Shown: positions 18,312-26,668 of the stretch, in pieces
Layout of the letters: every line of letters begins with the position of its first letter
How positions within the stretch are numbered: position 1 is the first letter of the stretch
NCBI RefSeq assembly: GCF_029917005.1
Contig: NZ_CP123967.1
Location: forward strand, 496,001 to 560,000
DNA: 64,000 nt
Origin: Tessaracoccus lacteus
GTDB lineage: Bacteria; Actinomycetota; Actinomycetes; Propionibacteriales; Propionibacteriaceae
Direction: 5' to 3'
Made by a program: the position numbers and the translations under genes
The notes under the pieces: model-generated
What the model was told of the DNA's origin: nothing
Databases searched by the model: none
The model's input: the letters and a program-made list of their open reading frames with translations, nothing else

Positions 18312-18478
18312 CTCAGACCGCAGTGGCCTCCCGGTCACAGGCCGTCCAGCCATCGCCCAGACAGCTCGACACCCGAATGTCACCAACCCGTTCACCCGGT
18401 GCAAAGTCGGAGCGGCGGGCAACGTCGGCTACGCGGGCCTACGCTGAGCGCAGTGTTTGGACGACAGGGAGGACATCG

Positions 18479-19405
18479 ATGACGGCCTGCTACTTCATCC
18501 GACTCGGTAGGCGGGGGACCTTCGTCCAGGACGCAGTCGAGCGGGGCTACGTCGGAGTCGACTACGGCATGGTCGACGACTTCAAGGGCAAGTTCCCCGA
18601 CGAGTGGACCGCATTCAACAAGACCTACATCCCTCGTTACCTCGACCTGCACCCGGACAAGACCAAGGTGGCCGCGGGTCTTGCGTGTGGCACGATCTGG
18701 ACCCTTGGCAAGGGAATGAAGGACGGAGACCTCGTCGTCACCCCGGACCCCGCTGGCATCCTGCACGTGGGCCGAGTCACCGGCCCTTACGCCTTCGTTC
18801 CAGGCGAAGAGTTGCCGCACCGCCGGCCGGTGTCGTGGCAGTTCGGGACCATCAACCGCGATGAGATGAGTGCCGAGTTGAGGCGCTCGACGGACAGGTA
18901 CCCGGCCACTGTGTCCAACATCAGCCAACACCTCGCTGAGATCGAGAGTCTGCTCCAGGAATACCCGCAGTTGGTTTCGACGGATCCAGACGTTGAGGAT
19001 CCCGTTCAGTTCGCCCTGGAGAAGTACCTGGAGGAGTTCCTCGTCGACAACTGGACGAGGACTGAGTTGGGGAAGCGCTACGACATCTACTGCGATGATG
19101 AGGGAAACCAGATCGGCCGCCAGTACCAAAGCGACACAGGCCCGCTCGATATCCTGGCCGTGAGCAAGGATGGCGCGGAACTCCTTGTCGTCGAGCTCAA
19201 GAGGGGCAAGGCCAGCGACTCAGTCGTCGGGCAGATCCAGCGCTACATGGGCTACATCAAGGATCAGGTGGCCGAGCCCACTCAAGCAGTTCGCGGCGTG
19301 ATCATTGCGCTCGAGGACGACCTCCGGATCCAGCGGGCCCTCTCCGTGGCCAGCGGCATCGAGTTCTACCGCTATCAAGTGAAGTTCACCCTGATCAAAG
19401 CGTGA
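18479..19405 (+). CDS. PUA/EVE-like domain fused to NucS-like PD-(D/E)XK nuclease
   Basis: 308 aa. Residues about 70-120 (GTIWTLGKGMKDGDLVVTPDPAGILHVGRVTGPYAF...LPHRRPVSW) resemble the EVE/ASCH-like modules that read modified bases. Residues about 175-305 are a NucS/DUF91-like nuclease: VQFALEKYLEEFLVDNW, catalytic D224 in GPLDILAV, E239 and K241 in VVELKRG, then Q252 and Y256 in GQIQRYMGYI. The arrangement suggests a modification-dependent or mismatch-type DNA nuclease. It stands alone between cobF and tRNA-Pro with non-coding DNA on both sides and no methylase. The ATG at 18479 is preceded by AGGGAGG. Nuclease assignment is strong; N-terminal assignment moderate; role (defence or repair) is inference. 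Confidence 0.8.
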   Translation: MTACYFIRLGRRGTFVQDAVERGYVGVDYGMVDDFKGKFPDEWTAFNKTYIPRYLDLHPDKTKVAAGLACGTIWTLGKGMKDGDLVVTPDPAGILHVGRVTGPYAFVPGEELPHRRPVSWQFGTINRDEMSAELRRSTDRYPATVSNISQHLAEIESLLQEYPQLVSTDPDVEDPVQFALEKYLEEFLVDNWTRTELGKRYDIYCDDEGNQIGRQYQSDTGPLDILAVSKDGAELLVVELKRGKASDSVVGQIQRYMGYIKDQVAEPTQAVRGVIIALEDDLRIQRALSVASGIEFYRYQVKFTLIKA

Positions 19406-19932
19406 CATCCCCCGTGCGGAGCGGCATCCCGGGGCTGTCCAACTCCCGCAGGAAGCCCAAGGCTTGCCGACCGACTTCCGAGTGTGAGCGTTGTGGGCGG
19501 AGGAACACCTTCCGCACCCGGCCGAGGCGGTCGCATTCGCTGGCTCTACTCGTCGAGCTTCTGGATTCGCACGGCGGCTCGGTCACCCGGTCACCCGCGG
19601 CGATACCCGGACCGGGGACCCAGACCGATGGCGGGTAGTTCGGAGAACGCGACTCAGGATCGTTGGGTACTTGCAGGACTCCGTCCGAGCGCAACTCCGC
19701 CGACGCGGGGCCTTGCAAGGACCCGCCGGGTAGTCATTGGGCTCGGTGATCGCTACGCAGGCGGGCGAGCGTAGGGAGGGTCGTCGCGAGTTCCTCGCGC
19801 TCAATCTGGTCAAGAGGGCCAATAAGGTGCTCGACAGGGCGGGCGTTGCTGCCCGTGCGCAATCGGCGTGACAGAGTGCGCAGAACCCCGCAAGAGTTGG
19901 CAGGGCTGAGGATGCGCGGGGACGCACGACGC
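19406..19932. other. Gene-free stretch between the nuclease gene and tRNA-Pro
   Basis: About 530 bp with no convincing gene. Short frames on both strands lack domains or start signals. On the minus strand at about 19734-19850 the reading RPVEHLIGPLDQIEREEL resembles the C-terminal end of a MarR-type regulator, but nothing upstream in that frame supports a gene, so it could be a remnant. Confidence 0.6.
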
Positions 19933-19981
19933 GGAAAGCCGCTCTGATTCGGAGTGGAACTCCAAACCAGAGCGGCTTTCC
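19933..19981 (-). terminator. Terminator of tRNA-Pro
   Basis: A perfect 14-bp stem GGAAAGCCGCTCTG / CAGAGCGGCTTTCC with a nested 5-bp stem (GGAGT/ACTCC) in the loop, just beyond the tRNA 3' end. On the minus strand the stem ends near a short T run. Confidence 0.8.
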
Positions 19982-19986
19982 AACTG

Positions 19987-20060
19987 TCGGGGTGACAGGA
20001 TTTGAACCTGCGGCCTCGTCGTCCCGAACGACGCGCGCTACCAAGCTGCGCCACACCCCG
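19987..20060 (-). tRNA. tRNA-Pro (anticodon CGG)
   Basis: Minus strand from 20060: acceptor CGGGGTG/CACCCCG, D arm GCGCAGCTTGGTAGCGC, anticodon stem CGTCG/CGACG around loop TTCGGGA (anticodon CGG), T arm GCAGGTTCAAATCCTGT, discriminator A. CCA is not encoded. The C1-G72 pair and A73 are as expected for tRNA-Pro. Confidence 0.95.
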
Positions 20061-20121
20061 ATGGCCCTTGGGCCACCGAAATACTAGCCCACCTGCGCAG
20101 GAAGTGCGAAACGGGGGCGCG

Positions 20122-21024
20122 TCACGCGCGGGGCCGCAGGGTCAGCATCGTGACCTCGGGTCGGCACGCGAAGCGGTACGGGGCGTACTTCGACGTGCCG
20201 AGGCCCGCAGATACGTGCAGCGCGGACTTGTGCGGCCCGACGGTGTGCTGGGACAGGCCCTTCACCCGGGCGGGCTCGATGTCGCAGTTGGTCGCGAGCG
20301 CGCCGTAGCCGGGCACACACACTTGGCCGCCGTGCGTGTGGCCGGCCAGAATCAGGTCGGGGTCGTCGGCGGTGAGCTGGTCGAGCACCCTCAGGTACGG
20401 CGCGTGGGTGACGCCGAGCTTGAGGTCGGCCGCAGGGTCGAAGGGCCCGGCCACCTGTTCGTACTCGTCGCGGTTCAGGTGCGCGTCGTCGGTGCCTCGC
20501 AGGTCGAGGTGCAGGCCGCCGACGTCGAGTTGCGCCCGGCGGTTGTCCAGGTCGACCCAGCCGAAGCTCTCCAGTCCGGACTTGAGTTCGCGCCAGGGGA
20601 GTTCGACCCGGGGATGCCGGACAGTGCGCGGCCGACGGGAGACGTACTTGAGCGGGTTCCGGAAGCTCGGCGGGTAGTAGTCGTTGGACCCGAACACGAA
20701 GGCGCCGGGCGCGAACGACAGCGGGGCGAGTGCCTCAAGCAACGGCTCGACGGCCGCGGCCTCGGTGAGGTTGTCGCCAGTGTTGACGACGAGGTCCGGC
20801 TCGAGCGAGGCAAGCGATGACAGGAAGGCCAGCTTCCGGCGCTGCGTGTGGAGCAGGTGCACGTCGGAGATGTGCAGCAGCTTCAGCTCACGCGCGCCCG
20901 GGCGCAGCACCCGGACCTCTGCCCGGCGCAGGGTGTACAGCCCGGCCTCGAACAGTCCCCACGAGAAACAGGCGGCCCCGGCGGCGGCCGTGACGGCCGC
21001 CGTCTTCAGGATCGGACGCCCCAT
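20122..21024 (-). CDS. Metallophosphoesterase, membrane-anchored
   Basis: 300 aa. An N-terminal hydrophobic segment (about residues 8-30) anchors the protein. The calcineurin-type motifs are complete: LLHISDVHLL (DxH), VVNTGDN (GDxx), FGSNDYY in the place of GNHD, GVTHAP and LAGHTHGGQ (GHxH). The family includes UDP-diacylglucosamine-type and phosphodiesterase enzymes; substrate unknown. Its ATG overlaps the PBP stop (TGATG), so it is translationally coupled to the PBP gene, as in many actinobacteria. Confidence 0.93.
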   Translation of the reverse strand: MGRPILKTAAVTAAAGAACFSWGLFEAGLYTLRRAEVRVLRPGARELKLLHISDVHLLHTQRRKLAFLSSLASLEPDLVVNTGDNLTEAAAVEPLLEALAPLSFAPGAFVFGSNDYYPPSFRNPLKYVSRRPRTVRHPRVELPWRELKSGLESFGWVDLDNRRAQLDVGGLHLDLRGTDDAHLNRDEYEQVAGPFDPAADLKLGVTHAPYLRVLDQLTADDPDLILAGHTHGGQVCVPGYGALATNCDIEPARVKGLSQHTVGPHKSALHVSAGLGTSKYAPYRFACRPEVTMLTLRPRA

Positions 21025-23426
21025 CAGTCGCCGTCGTCCTTGTCGTCCTTCTTGGAGTCCTCCTTCTTGGAGTCGTCCTTCTTGTCCTTGTCGGAGGACT
21101 TGTCCTCCTCCTCGGGCTCGGCCGCGACCGGCTTCGGCCCGACGGAGACCTTCAGGCTGATCGTCGAGAACTTCGTGGCTGTGCCCGAGGGGGAGATGCC
21201 CAGGAACGTGCCCACGGAGTAGTTGGAGTAGATGCCCCAGCGCTGGGTGCTGAACCCGGCCGCCTCGAGCGTCTCCTTCGCCTCGTTGTAGGACATGCCC
21301 GACACGTCGGGGACCTTGACCTTGACGCCCTCGAGGATCTCGTCGGACGGCTGGGTGAAGCTGGTCTTCGGGAGGTCTCGGAGAGCGGACTTCATGGCCG
21401 CCTTCCAGATCAGGCCGGCGTCGCCGCCACCCGTACCGGCGAGGTAGCCGCCCTTGACCCGCAGGCCCGTCAGGGACTGGCTCCGGCCCTCCCAGTAGTC
21501 GTTGGTCTTGTCGACGGCGATCATCGCCACGCCGGCAAGCTCGGGGGTGTAGCCCGCGTACCAGACGGCGGTCGCGTTGTTGGTCGTACCGGTCTTGCCG
21601 GCCTCGTCGCGACCGTCGTTGATGGCCGCGGGTCGGCCGGTGCCCTGCTCGGCGACCGACTGGAGGATGTAGTTGACGCCGTCGGCCACGTCCTTCTTGA
21701 TGACCTGCTTGCAGTTCGCGTCGGGCACCTCGAGGTTGGCCCCCTCGACCGTCTCGACGCTCTCGAGGATGATCGGGTTGCAGTGCTTGCCGCGGTTGGC
21801 GAACGTCGCGTAGGCCTCCGCCATGGAGATCGGCGTCACGTCCGCGGTGCCGAGCACGAAGGACGGGTAGTTCTGCATGGTTTTGAGGCTGTCGCCGCTG
21901 GCCAGCTCGACGCCGGCCTTCTGCGCCATCTCGATCGACGAGCAGATGCCCGTGTCGCGGATCAGCTGCATGAAGTACGTGTTGACCGAGTTCTGGGCGG
22001 CCTTGAGCATGTTGATGGTGCCGTAGCCACGCAGGTACTGGTTGCCCAGGTTGTAGTCCTGGTTGAACGTGAAGGACCCGTCGCAGTTCTTGAAGGTCTG
22101 CCCCCGGAACTGCATCTGGCCCGGCGCGTTGTACGTCTTCTGCGGAGTCATGCCCTGGTCGAGGGCCGAGGCGATCGTGAACGTCTTGAACGTCGAACCG
22201 GCCTGATAGCCCTCCGCGCCACCCAGCGCCTTCGACGCGCTGTAGTTCCAGTACGTCTCGCCCTTGCCAGTGCCCATGTCCGGTCTGGACTGGGCCATGG
22301 CGACGATCAGCCCGGTCTTCGGCTGGATCAGCACGCTGGTGGCGATCGCCGCGTCGGTCGGGGCGACCTGCAGCGCGACGGCGGCCTCCGCGGAGTCCTG
22401 CGCGACGGGATCGATGAGGGTCTGGATGGTCAGGCCGCCGCGGTTCAGGCGGTTGGCGCGCTCCTCGCTGGTGTCACCCATGCTGGGCATGTCGTCCGAG
22501 AGGAGGGTGCGGCGCACATAGTCGCACAGGAACGGGTAGTCCGAGGCGATGCAGCCGTTGGGCGTCGGGGTGACCTGCTTGGGCTTGAAGGTCTCCTTCT
22601 TGGCCTCGGCGGCGGTGTCCTCGGAGATCATGCCCCACTTGACCATCTGGTTCAGCACCACGTCGCGGCGGTCTAGCGCGCGCTGCGTGTGGTTGACCGG
22701 GTTCAGGTTCACGGGGTTCTGCACGATGCCTGCCAGCAGCGCGGACTGCCCCAGGGTCAGCTCCTTCGCCGACGTGCCGAAGTAGTGCTGCGCGGCGGCC
22801 TCGACGCCGTAGGCACCGTCGCCGTAGTACGCGATGTTGAGGTAGCGCTCGAGGATCTCGTCCTTCGTCAGCCGCTCCTCGAGGGCCATGGCGTAGCGGG
22901 CCTCGATGATCTTGCGCTCCAGCGTCACCTCGGTGGCGGCGCGGACAGCCTCGGCGTCGCCCGAGACGGAGGCCGTCTCGACGCGCACGAGCTTGACGTA
23001 CTGCTGCGTCAGCGTGGAGGCGCCCTGGGTGTCGCCCGACAGCGTCTTCAGCAGTGCGCGGCCGAAGCCCTGAAAGTCGATGGCGCCGTGCTCGTAGAAG
23101 CGGTGGTCTTCGATCGCGATCTGCGCATCCTGCATGTTGGTCGAGATATCCTCGAGCGGCACATAGACGCGGTTCTCGTCATAGAACGTGGCCAGCTCGG
23201 ACCCGTCGGCCATCAGCACGACGGAACGCTGGGACTGCGTGGGCGTCTCCAGGTCAGCGGGGATGTCGTCGAGAGAGTCGGCGGCGAGCTTGGCTCCCCC
23301 GCCGGCCAGCGCGGTCAGTGGCACGGCAAGTCCGGAGAGGAGCAGGCCGGCCAGCACACTCACCGCCAGGAACATCAGCAGGGAGTACGCCTTCTGGCTC
23401 AGGGAGGCTGACTTCATGATCGACAT
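21024..23426 (-). CDS. Class A penicillin-binding protein with PASTA domain
   Basis: 800 aa from the ATG at 23426. One N-terminal membrane span (about 15-42). GT51 transglycosylase: E106 in EDHRFYEHG, then ASTLTQQYVK, ERYLNIAYYGDGAYG. Transpeptidase: S411-TFK, S480-V-N482, K611-TG. A PASTA domain at about 704-763 (VPDVSGMSYNEAKETLEAAGF) and a tail of alternating Lys and Asp/Glu to the end. It polymerises and crosslinks peptidoglycan outside the membrane (PonA-like). The longer frame to 23915 lies opposite whiB and is rejected. PASTA plus transglycosylase is typical of actinobacterial PonA proteins. Confidence 0.95.
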   Translation of the reverse strand: MSIMKSASLSQKAYSLLMFLAVSVLAGLLLSGLAVPLTALAGGGAKLAADSLDDIPADLETPTQSQRSVVLMADGSELATFYDENRVYVPLEDISTNMQDAQIAIEDHRFYEHGAIDFQGFGRALLKTLSGDTQGASTLTQQYVKLVRVETASVSGDAEAVRAATEVTLERKIIEARYAMALEERLTKDEILERYLNIAYYGDGAYGVEAAAQHYFGTSAKELTLGQSALLAGIVQNPVNLNPVNHTQRALDRRDVVLNQMVKWGMISEDTAAEAKKETFKPKQVTPTPNGCIASDYPFLCDYVRRTLLSDDMPSMGDTSEERANRLNRGGLTIQTLIDPVAQDSAEAAVALQVAPTDAAIATSVLIQPKTGLIVAMAQSRPDMGTGKGETYWNYSASKALGGAEGYQAGSTFKTFTIASALDQGMTPQKTYNAPGQMQFRGQTFKNCDGSFTFNQDYNLGNQYLRGYGTINMLKAAQNSVNTYFMQLIRDTGICSSIEMAQKAGVELASGDSLKTMQNYPSFVLGTADVTPISMAEAYATFANRGKHCNPIILESVETVEGANLEVPDANCKQVIKKDVADGVNYILQSVAEQGTGRPAAINDGRDEAGKTGTTNNATAVWYAGYTPELAGVAMIAVDKTNDYWEGRSQSLTGLRVKGGYLAGTGGGDAGLIWKAAMKSALRDLPKTSFTQPSDEILEGVKVKVPDVSGMSYNEAKETLEAAGFSTQRWGIYSNYSVGTFLGISPSGTATKFSTISLKVSVGPKPVAAEPEEEDKSSDKDKKDDSKKEDSKKDDKDDGD

Positions 23427-23592
23427 GATACGTGACGGTTCTGTGGTGCCCGCCCCCGCGGCGCGTCCGCCCCCGGCGAGGGCATTCCTGCGAGTGGGAA
23501 CATATCGTACAGCAGCCCACTTTGTCTGGGTGTGAAAATGCGCTAACGTCGGTGTCAACCGGATGGGTTGATCTGCGCAAGGGAGGGCAGAA

Positions 23593-23904
23593 ATGTTTCT
23601 GGCTGAAGTGAGCGAGTGGACACTGCGGGCGAAATGCCGCGACATGGCCGATGCACTCTTCCCCGAGGGGAAGGACCAGAAGAGGGCCAGGACGGTGTGC
23701 GCCGGGTGCCCGGTGCGGTCCGAGTGCCTCGCGGAGGCCCTGGACAATCGCATCGAGTGGGGCGTCTGGGGTGGCATGACTGAACGTGAGCGCCGCGCGT
23801 TGCTCCGTTCGCGACCCGACATCGACTCGTGGCACGAGGTGCTCCTGACGAACCCTCGGCAGCCCGGCGGGCGCGTGGTGGTCCTCCCGAGTCGGGTGCA
23901 TTGA
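23593..23904 (+). CDS. WhiB family iron-sulfur transcriptional regulator
   Basis: 103 aa. The four cluster ligands are C15, C36, C39 and C45 (AKCRD, then VCAGCPVRSEC), followed by the beta-turn GVWGGMTERERRALL that contacts sigma-A. The C-terminal about 30 residues include a few basic ones. Divergent from the PBP gene across a 166-bp promoter region. AGGGAGG precedes the ATG. Subtype is uncertain; the short N terminus and WHEVL tail are not enough to choose between WhiB1, 2 and 4. Confidence 0.95.
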   Translation: MFLAEVSEWTLRAKCRDMADALFPEGKDQKRARTVCAGCPVRSECLAEALDNRIEWGVWGGMTERERRALLRSRPDIDSWHEVLLTNPRQPGGRVVVLPSRVH

Positions 23905-23918
23905 CGATCAACCAATAT

Positions 23919-23955
23919 CCGAAGGGGTGGGCGCCGACTGGCCCCGCCCCTTCGG
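23919..23955 (+). terminator. Terminator after whiB
   Basis: Stem CCGAAGGGG (23919-23927) with CCCCTTCGG (23947-23955), extended by further G-C pairs inside, starting 15 bp after the whiB stop and followed by CTTTA. Confidence 0.75.
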
Positions 23956-24062
23956 CTTTAGTGGAGAATTGCGCATGCGGGGCCCGATTAACTACGCGAC
24001 ATAGCGCGAATACCGTCGCTCGGGAAATGTAACGAACAAACGGGATATCCGGGGCATCAGGA

Positions 24063-24716
24063 TCAGTCCCGGAGGAACTGCACGGGGATGTCGACGACGC
24101 GGTCGATGTCCCAGTGTCGCGCCCATCCTGCCAGATCGAGCACCCAGTCCACGAGATGGGCGGTCAGGCCCCAGATGAAGACTTCGCCCATCGCGAACGC
24201 CGGGCCCGTGAATCCGACGGGGTGGCGGGCGGTGACGCGGTTGGCCGGGTCGGTCAGCTCGGAGATGGTGAACCGCTCGACGGAGCCGGTCTCGGCTGGG
24301 TCCATCGGCGCCAGCGTCGCGTCTCCTGGCCAGGTGGCGACAACCGTCGTCACGTCGAACCTGGAGGCGGGGACCCAGAGGGGAGGGAGCTGCCCGAGCA
24401 GGCTGACTGAGCGGCGGTTGAGACCGATCTCCTCGTCGGCCTCCCGCAACGCGGTGTCGGTGGCGTCGATGTCGCCCGGGTCCACCGCCCCGCCGGGGAG
24501 CGCGACCTGGCCCGCATGGTTGCGCAGGGTCTCGGCCCGGGTGACGAAGGTCAGGGCGGGGTCGGTGTCCCGGGTGAAGAGCATCAGCACCGCAGCGGCC
24601 CGCTCGCCGCGGGGCGTCCGGTCGAACCCCAGCGTCCTGGGCCGCGGATCCGCTGCGAGCGCAGTCCTGAGCCTGTCGAAGGGGGCTCCCCTGAGCTTGT
24701 CGAAGGGCGCCGTCAT
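24063..24716 (-). CDS. NUDIX hydrolase, CoA pyrophosphatase type
   Basis: 217 aa. FVTRAETLRNHAGQVALPGG is the UPF0035 signature that marks CoA pyrophosphatases, followed by the Nudix box (GAVDPGDIDATDTALREADEEIGL). It would split CoA or acyl-CoA into 3',5'-ADP and (acyl)phosphopantetheine. The first about 18 residues (TAPFDKLRGAPFDRLRTA) are encoded by two copies of an interspersed repeat, so the genuine start may have been displaced. Its ATG overlaps the TlpA stop by 4 bp, tying it to the operon upstream. Confidence 0.92.
   Translation of the reverse strand: MTAPFDKLRGAPFDRLRTALAADPRPRTLGFDRTPRGERAAAVLMLFTRDTDPALTFVTRAETLRNHAGQVALPGGAVDPGDIDATDTALREADEEIGLNRRSVSLLGQLPPLWVPASRFDVTTVVATWPGDATLAPMDPAETGSVERFTISELTDPANRVTARHPVGFTGPAFAMGEVFIWGLTAHLVDWVLDLAGWARHWDIDRVVDIPVQFLRD
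24667..24707 (-). repeat. Two copies of the dispersed TTCGACAAGCTCAGGG repeat at the NUDIX gene start
   Basis: On the minus strand CCCTTCGACAAGCTCAGGG (24707-24689) and CCCTTCGACAGGCTCAG (24683-24667). They are read as PFDKLRG and PFDRLRT in the NUDIX frame, a different frame from that used in dnaX. Confidence 0.9.
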
Positions 24717-25309
24717 GACACCTCCAGGTACTTCTCGGCCAGGTCGAGCAGCTGCTCGGTCGACTCCAGCTGACCCGCGTGAACGCCGGCGATGCGGCCG
24801 TCCGCGCCGACGAAGAACGTCGTCGGAATCCCGGCGATCGACAGCTCGGCCCGCAGGGACCGGTCGGGGTCCATTACGTGCGGCCAGGCGAAGCCGGCCA
24901 GCGAGGCGAACTCGATCGCCCAGTCGGGCTGTGGATCGTCATAGTCGACGCCCAGGAACGAGACGCCCTCGAGCTGCGCAGCCGCCTCCCGGAGGAACGG
25001 GGACTCGACGCGGCAGGGGCCGCACCACTGGGCCCAGAAGTTGATGATGGTAGGCGTCCGCGGCAGGCCTGCCAGGTTCACCGTCGTCGACCCGTCCAGG
25101 CAGCTCAGAGCGGTCGCGGGGAGGCCTCCGTCCACGGCCACGGCGTCAGGGTCGGTCTCTGGGCAGGCCTGCAGCCCGTACTGCTCGGCCAACGTGGCGA
25201 GGTCCGCCGGTGCGGTGGAGGGTGTCTGCCCAGGCGAGGCGGTGGAGGCCGTGCTGCAGCCGGTCGCCAGCGCGACCGTGAGCAGGGCGGGGAGCAGTAG
25301 TTGCCTCAT
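24713..25309 (-). CDS. TlpA-type thioredoxin-like lipoprotein
   Basis: 198 aa from the ATG at 25309. Signal peptide with lipobox LATGC (Cys about residue 18), a spacer, then a thioredoxin fold with INFWAQWCGPCRVESPFLREAA (WCGPC redox pair) and the cis-Pro loop SIAGIPTTFFV. Extracellular thiol-disulfide exchange, for instance cytochrome c maturation or rescue of secreted proteins. An additional Cys pair (QACPET and LSCLDG) precedes the fold. Cotranscribed with nth and NUDIX. Confidence 0.93.
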   Translation of the reverse strand: MRQLLLPALLTVALATGCSTASTASPGQTPSTAPADLATLAEQYGLQACPETDPDAVAVDGGLPATALSCLDGSTTVNLAGLPRTPTIINFWAQWCGPCRVESPFLREAAAQLEGVSFLGVDYDDPQPDWAIEFASLAGFAWPHVMDPDRSLRAELSIAGIPTTFFVGADGRIAGVHAGQLESTEQLLDLAEKYLEVS

Positions 25310-25331
25310 CAACCTCGTACTGTACCTGCGC

Positions 25332-26009
25332 CTACCGACGGGGCTCCCGGATCAGCTTCGCGGCCTTCGTCGGATCCTGCTCGCCGATGTCGCGCGACGG
25401 ACACAGGTCCGCGACGGGGCACGCGCCGCACGCGGGCCGCCGCGCGTGGCAGCACCGTCGGCCGTGCCAGATGACGCGGTGGCACACCATGACCCAGTCC
25501 GACGGCGGGAACAGCCGCCCGACGGCCCGCTCGACGTCGTCCGGCTTCGTGCTGGCGACCCAGCCGAAGCGGTTCGCCAGCCGGATGAGGTGGGTGTCGG
25601 GCGTGACGCCGGGGACGTCGAAGGCGTTGCCGAGCACCACGTTGGCGGTCTTCCTGCCGACTCCGGGCAGCGTGACGAGCTCCTTCAGCGTGCCGGGGAC
25701 GACGCCGTCGAAGTCGTCGACGATGCGCCGCGACAGAGAGACGATGGAGGCGGTCTTCGTGCGGTAGAAGCCCACGGGAGTGATGACTGACTCCACGTCG
25801 AGGGTTTCGGCCTCGGCCAGGGCGGCCGCCGTCGGCCAGCGCCCGAACAGGACCTCCGTGACGGCGTTGACCCGCCGGTCCGTCGACTGCGCAGAAAGCA
25901 CGGTCGCGACGAGCAGCTCGAACGGGTTCCGGAAGTCCAGTTCGCACCTGGCGTCGGGATAGGCCCGCGCCAGCGCCTCGTTGATCTCGGCGGGCGGTGC
26001 CGTGGGCAT
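25332..26009 (-). CDS. nth: Endonuclease III
   Basis: 225 aa from the ATG at 26009. Helix-hairpin-helix LPGVGRKTANVVLGNAF with the catalytic Lys, Asp in VTPDTHL, and the C-terminal [4Fe-4S] ligands in CHARRPACGACPVADLC (C-x6-C-x2-C-x5-C). DNA glycosylase/AP lyase for oxidised pyrimidines. Its ATG overlaps the RidA stop (ATGA). The longer frame to 26363 runs through ridA and is rejected. Confidence 0.96.
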   Translation of the reverse strand: MPTAPPAEINEALARAYPDARCELDFRNPFELLVATVLSAQSTDRRVNAVTEVLFGRWPTAAALAEAETLDVESVITPVGFYRTKTASIVSLSRRIVDDFDGVVPGTLKELVTLPGVGRKTANVVLGNAFDVPGVTPDTHLIRLANRFGWVASTKPDDVERAVGRLFPPSDWVMVCHRVIWHGRRCCHARRPACGACPVADLCPSRDIGEQDPTKAAKLIREPRR

Positions 26010-26464
26010 CAGGCCTCGACGACCAGCTCGACCTCGACCGGCGAGTCCAGCGGCAGCACGGCCACCCCGACGGCGCTGCGGACATGCACCCCGGCCTCGC
26101 CGAAGATCTCCCCGAGCACGGTCGACGCTCCGCCGGCGACGGCCGGCTGTGCGGTGAATGATGCCTCGCTCGCGACGTAGACGACAACCTTGACGATGCG
26201 GGTGATCGCGTCGATCCCTCCTGCCACCGCGGCGGCGGCGGCCAGCGCGTTGAGCGCGGCTGTGCGGGCGGCTTCGGTCGCCGCCTCCTGCGTCACCTCC
26301 GCCCCGACCTTGCCGGTCAGGGGCAGCCTCCCGTCGATGAAGGGGAGCTGACCTGACGTCCACACCTGGCTGCCCACCCGGGCGGCCGGGACGTAGGCGC
26401 CGACGGGCACGGCGACGTCCGGCAGCTGGATGCCGAGCTCCGCCAGGCGCTCAGCGGCGCTCAT
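26009..26464 (-). CDS. RidA/YjgF family protein
   Basis: 151 aa. GAYVPAARVGSQVWTSGQLPFIDG at the N terminus and ITRIVKVVVYVASEASFTAQPAVAGGAS...RSAVGVAVLPLDSPVEVELVVEA are standard for the family, with the Arg of the anion site in HVRSAVGVAVLPL. RidA deaminates reactive enamines/imines from PLP enzymes; this subgroup (long, actinobacterial, next to nth) may have a different substrate. The ATG overlaps the stop of the upstream small ORF (TGATG). Confidence 0.9.
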   Translation of the reverse strand: MSAAERLAELGIQLPDVAVPVGAYVPAARVGSQVWTSGQLPFIDGRLPLTGKVGAEVTQEAATEAARTAALNALAAAAAVAGGIDAITRIVKVVVYVASEASFTAQPAVAGGASTVLGEIFGEAGVHVRSAVGVAVLPLDSPVEVELVVEA

Positions 26465-26619
26465 CACTGCACCGGGCGCTTGAAGTAGCCGACGAGGGTG
26501 TCGGGGTTGGGGCCGGGTGCGAGCTGGATGAGCTCCCAGCCTTCGGAGCCGAAGTTGTTCAGGATCTGCGCCGCGACGTGGCTGAGGATCGGAGCCACGA
26601 AGTATTCCCACTTGGTCAT
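26464..26619 (-). CDS. DUF4177-like small protein
   Basis: A 51-aa frame: MTKWEYFVAPILSHVAAQ, then ILNNFGSEGWELIQLAPGPN, then a C-terminal YFKRP. 'KWEY..V.......LN.FG.EGWEL' is the pattern of DUF4177 and the small protein often placed before ridA in actinobacteria. It overlaps ridA by one base (TGATG), so the two are translationally coupled and it is the first gene of the operon reaching to NUDIX. Function unknown. Confidence 0.8.
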   Translation of the reverse strand: MTKWEYFVAPILSHVAAQILNNFGSEGWELIQLAPGPNPDTLVGYFKRPVQ

Positions 26620-26668
26620 GGGCCCAGACTAGGAGCCCACGCAACCCCCCGGCCAGCCGTGGTGTCGG

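Noticed and set aside
19583-20056. 157-aa and 106-aa minus-strand frames across tRNA-Pro
   Set aside because: They translate the tRNA and its terminator; no start signal or domain.
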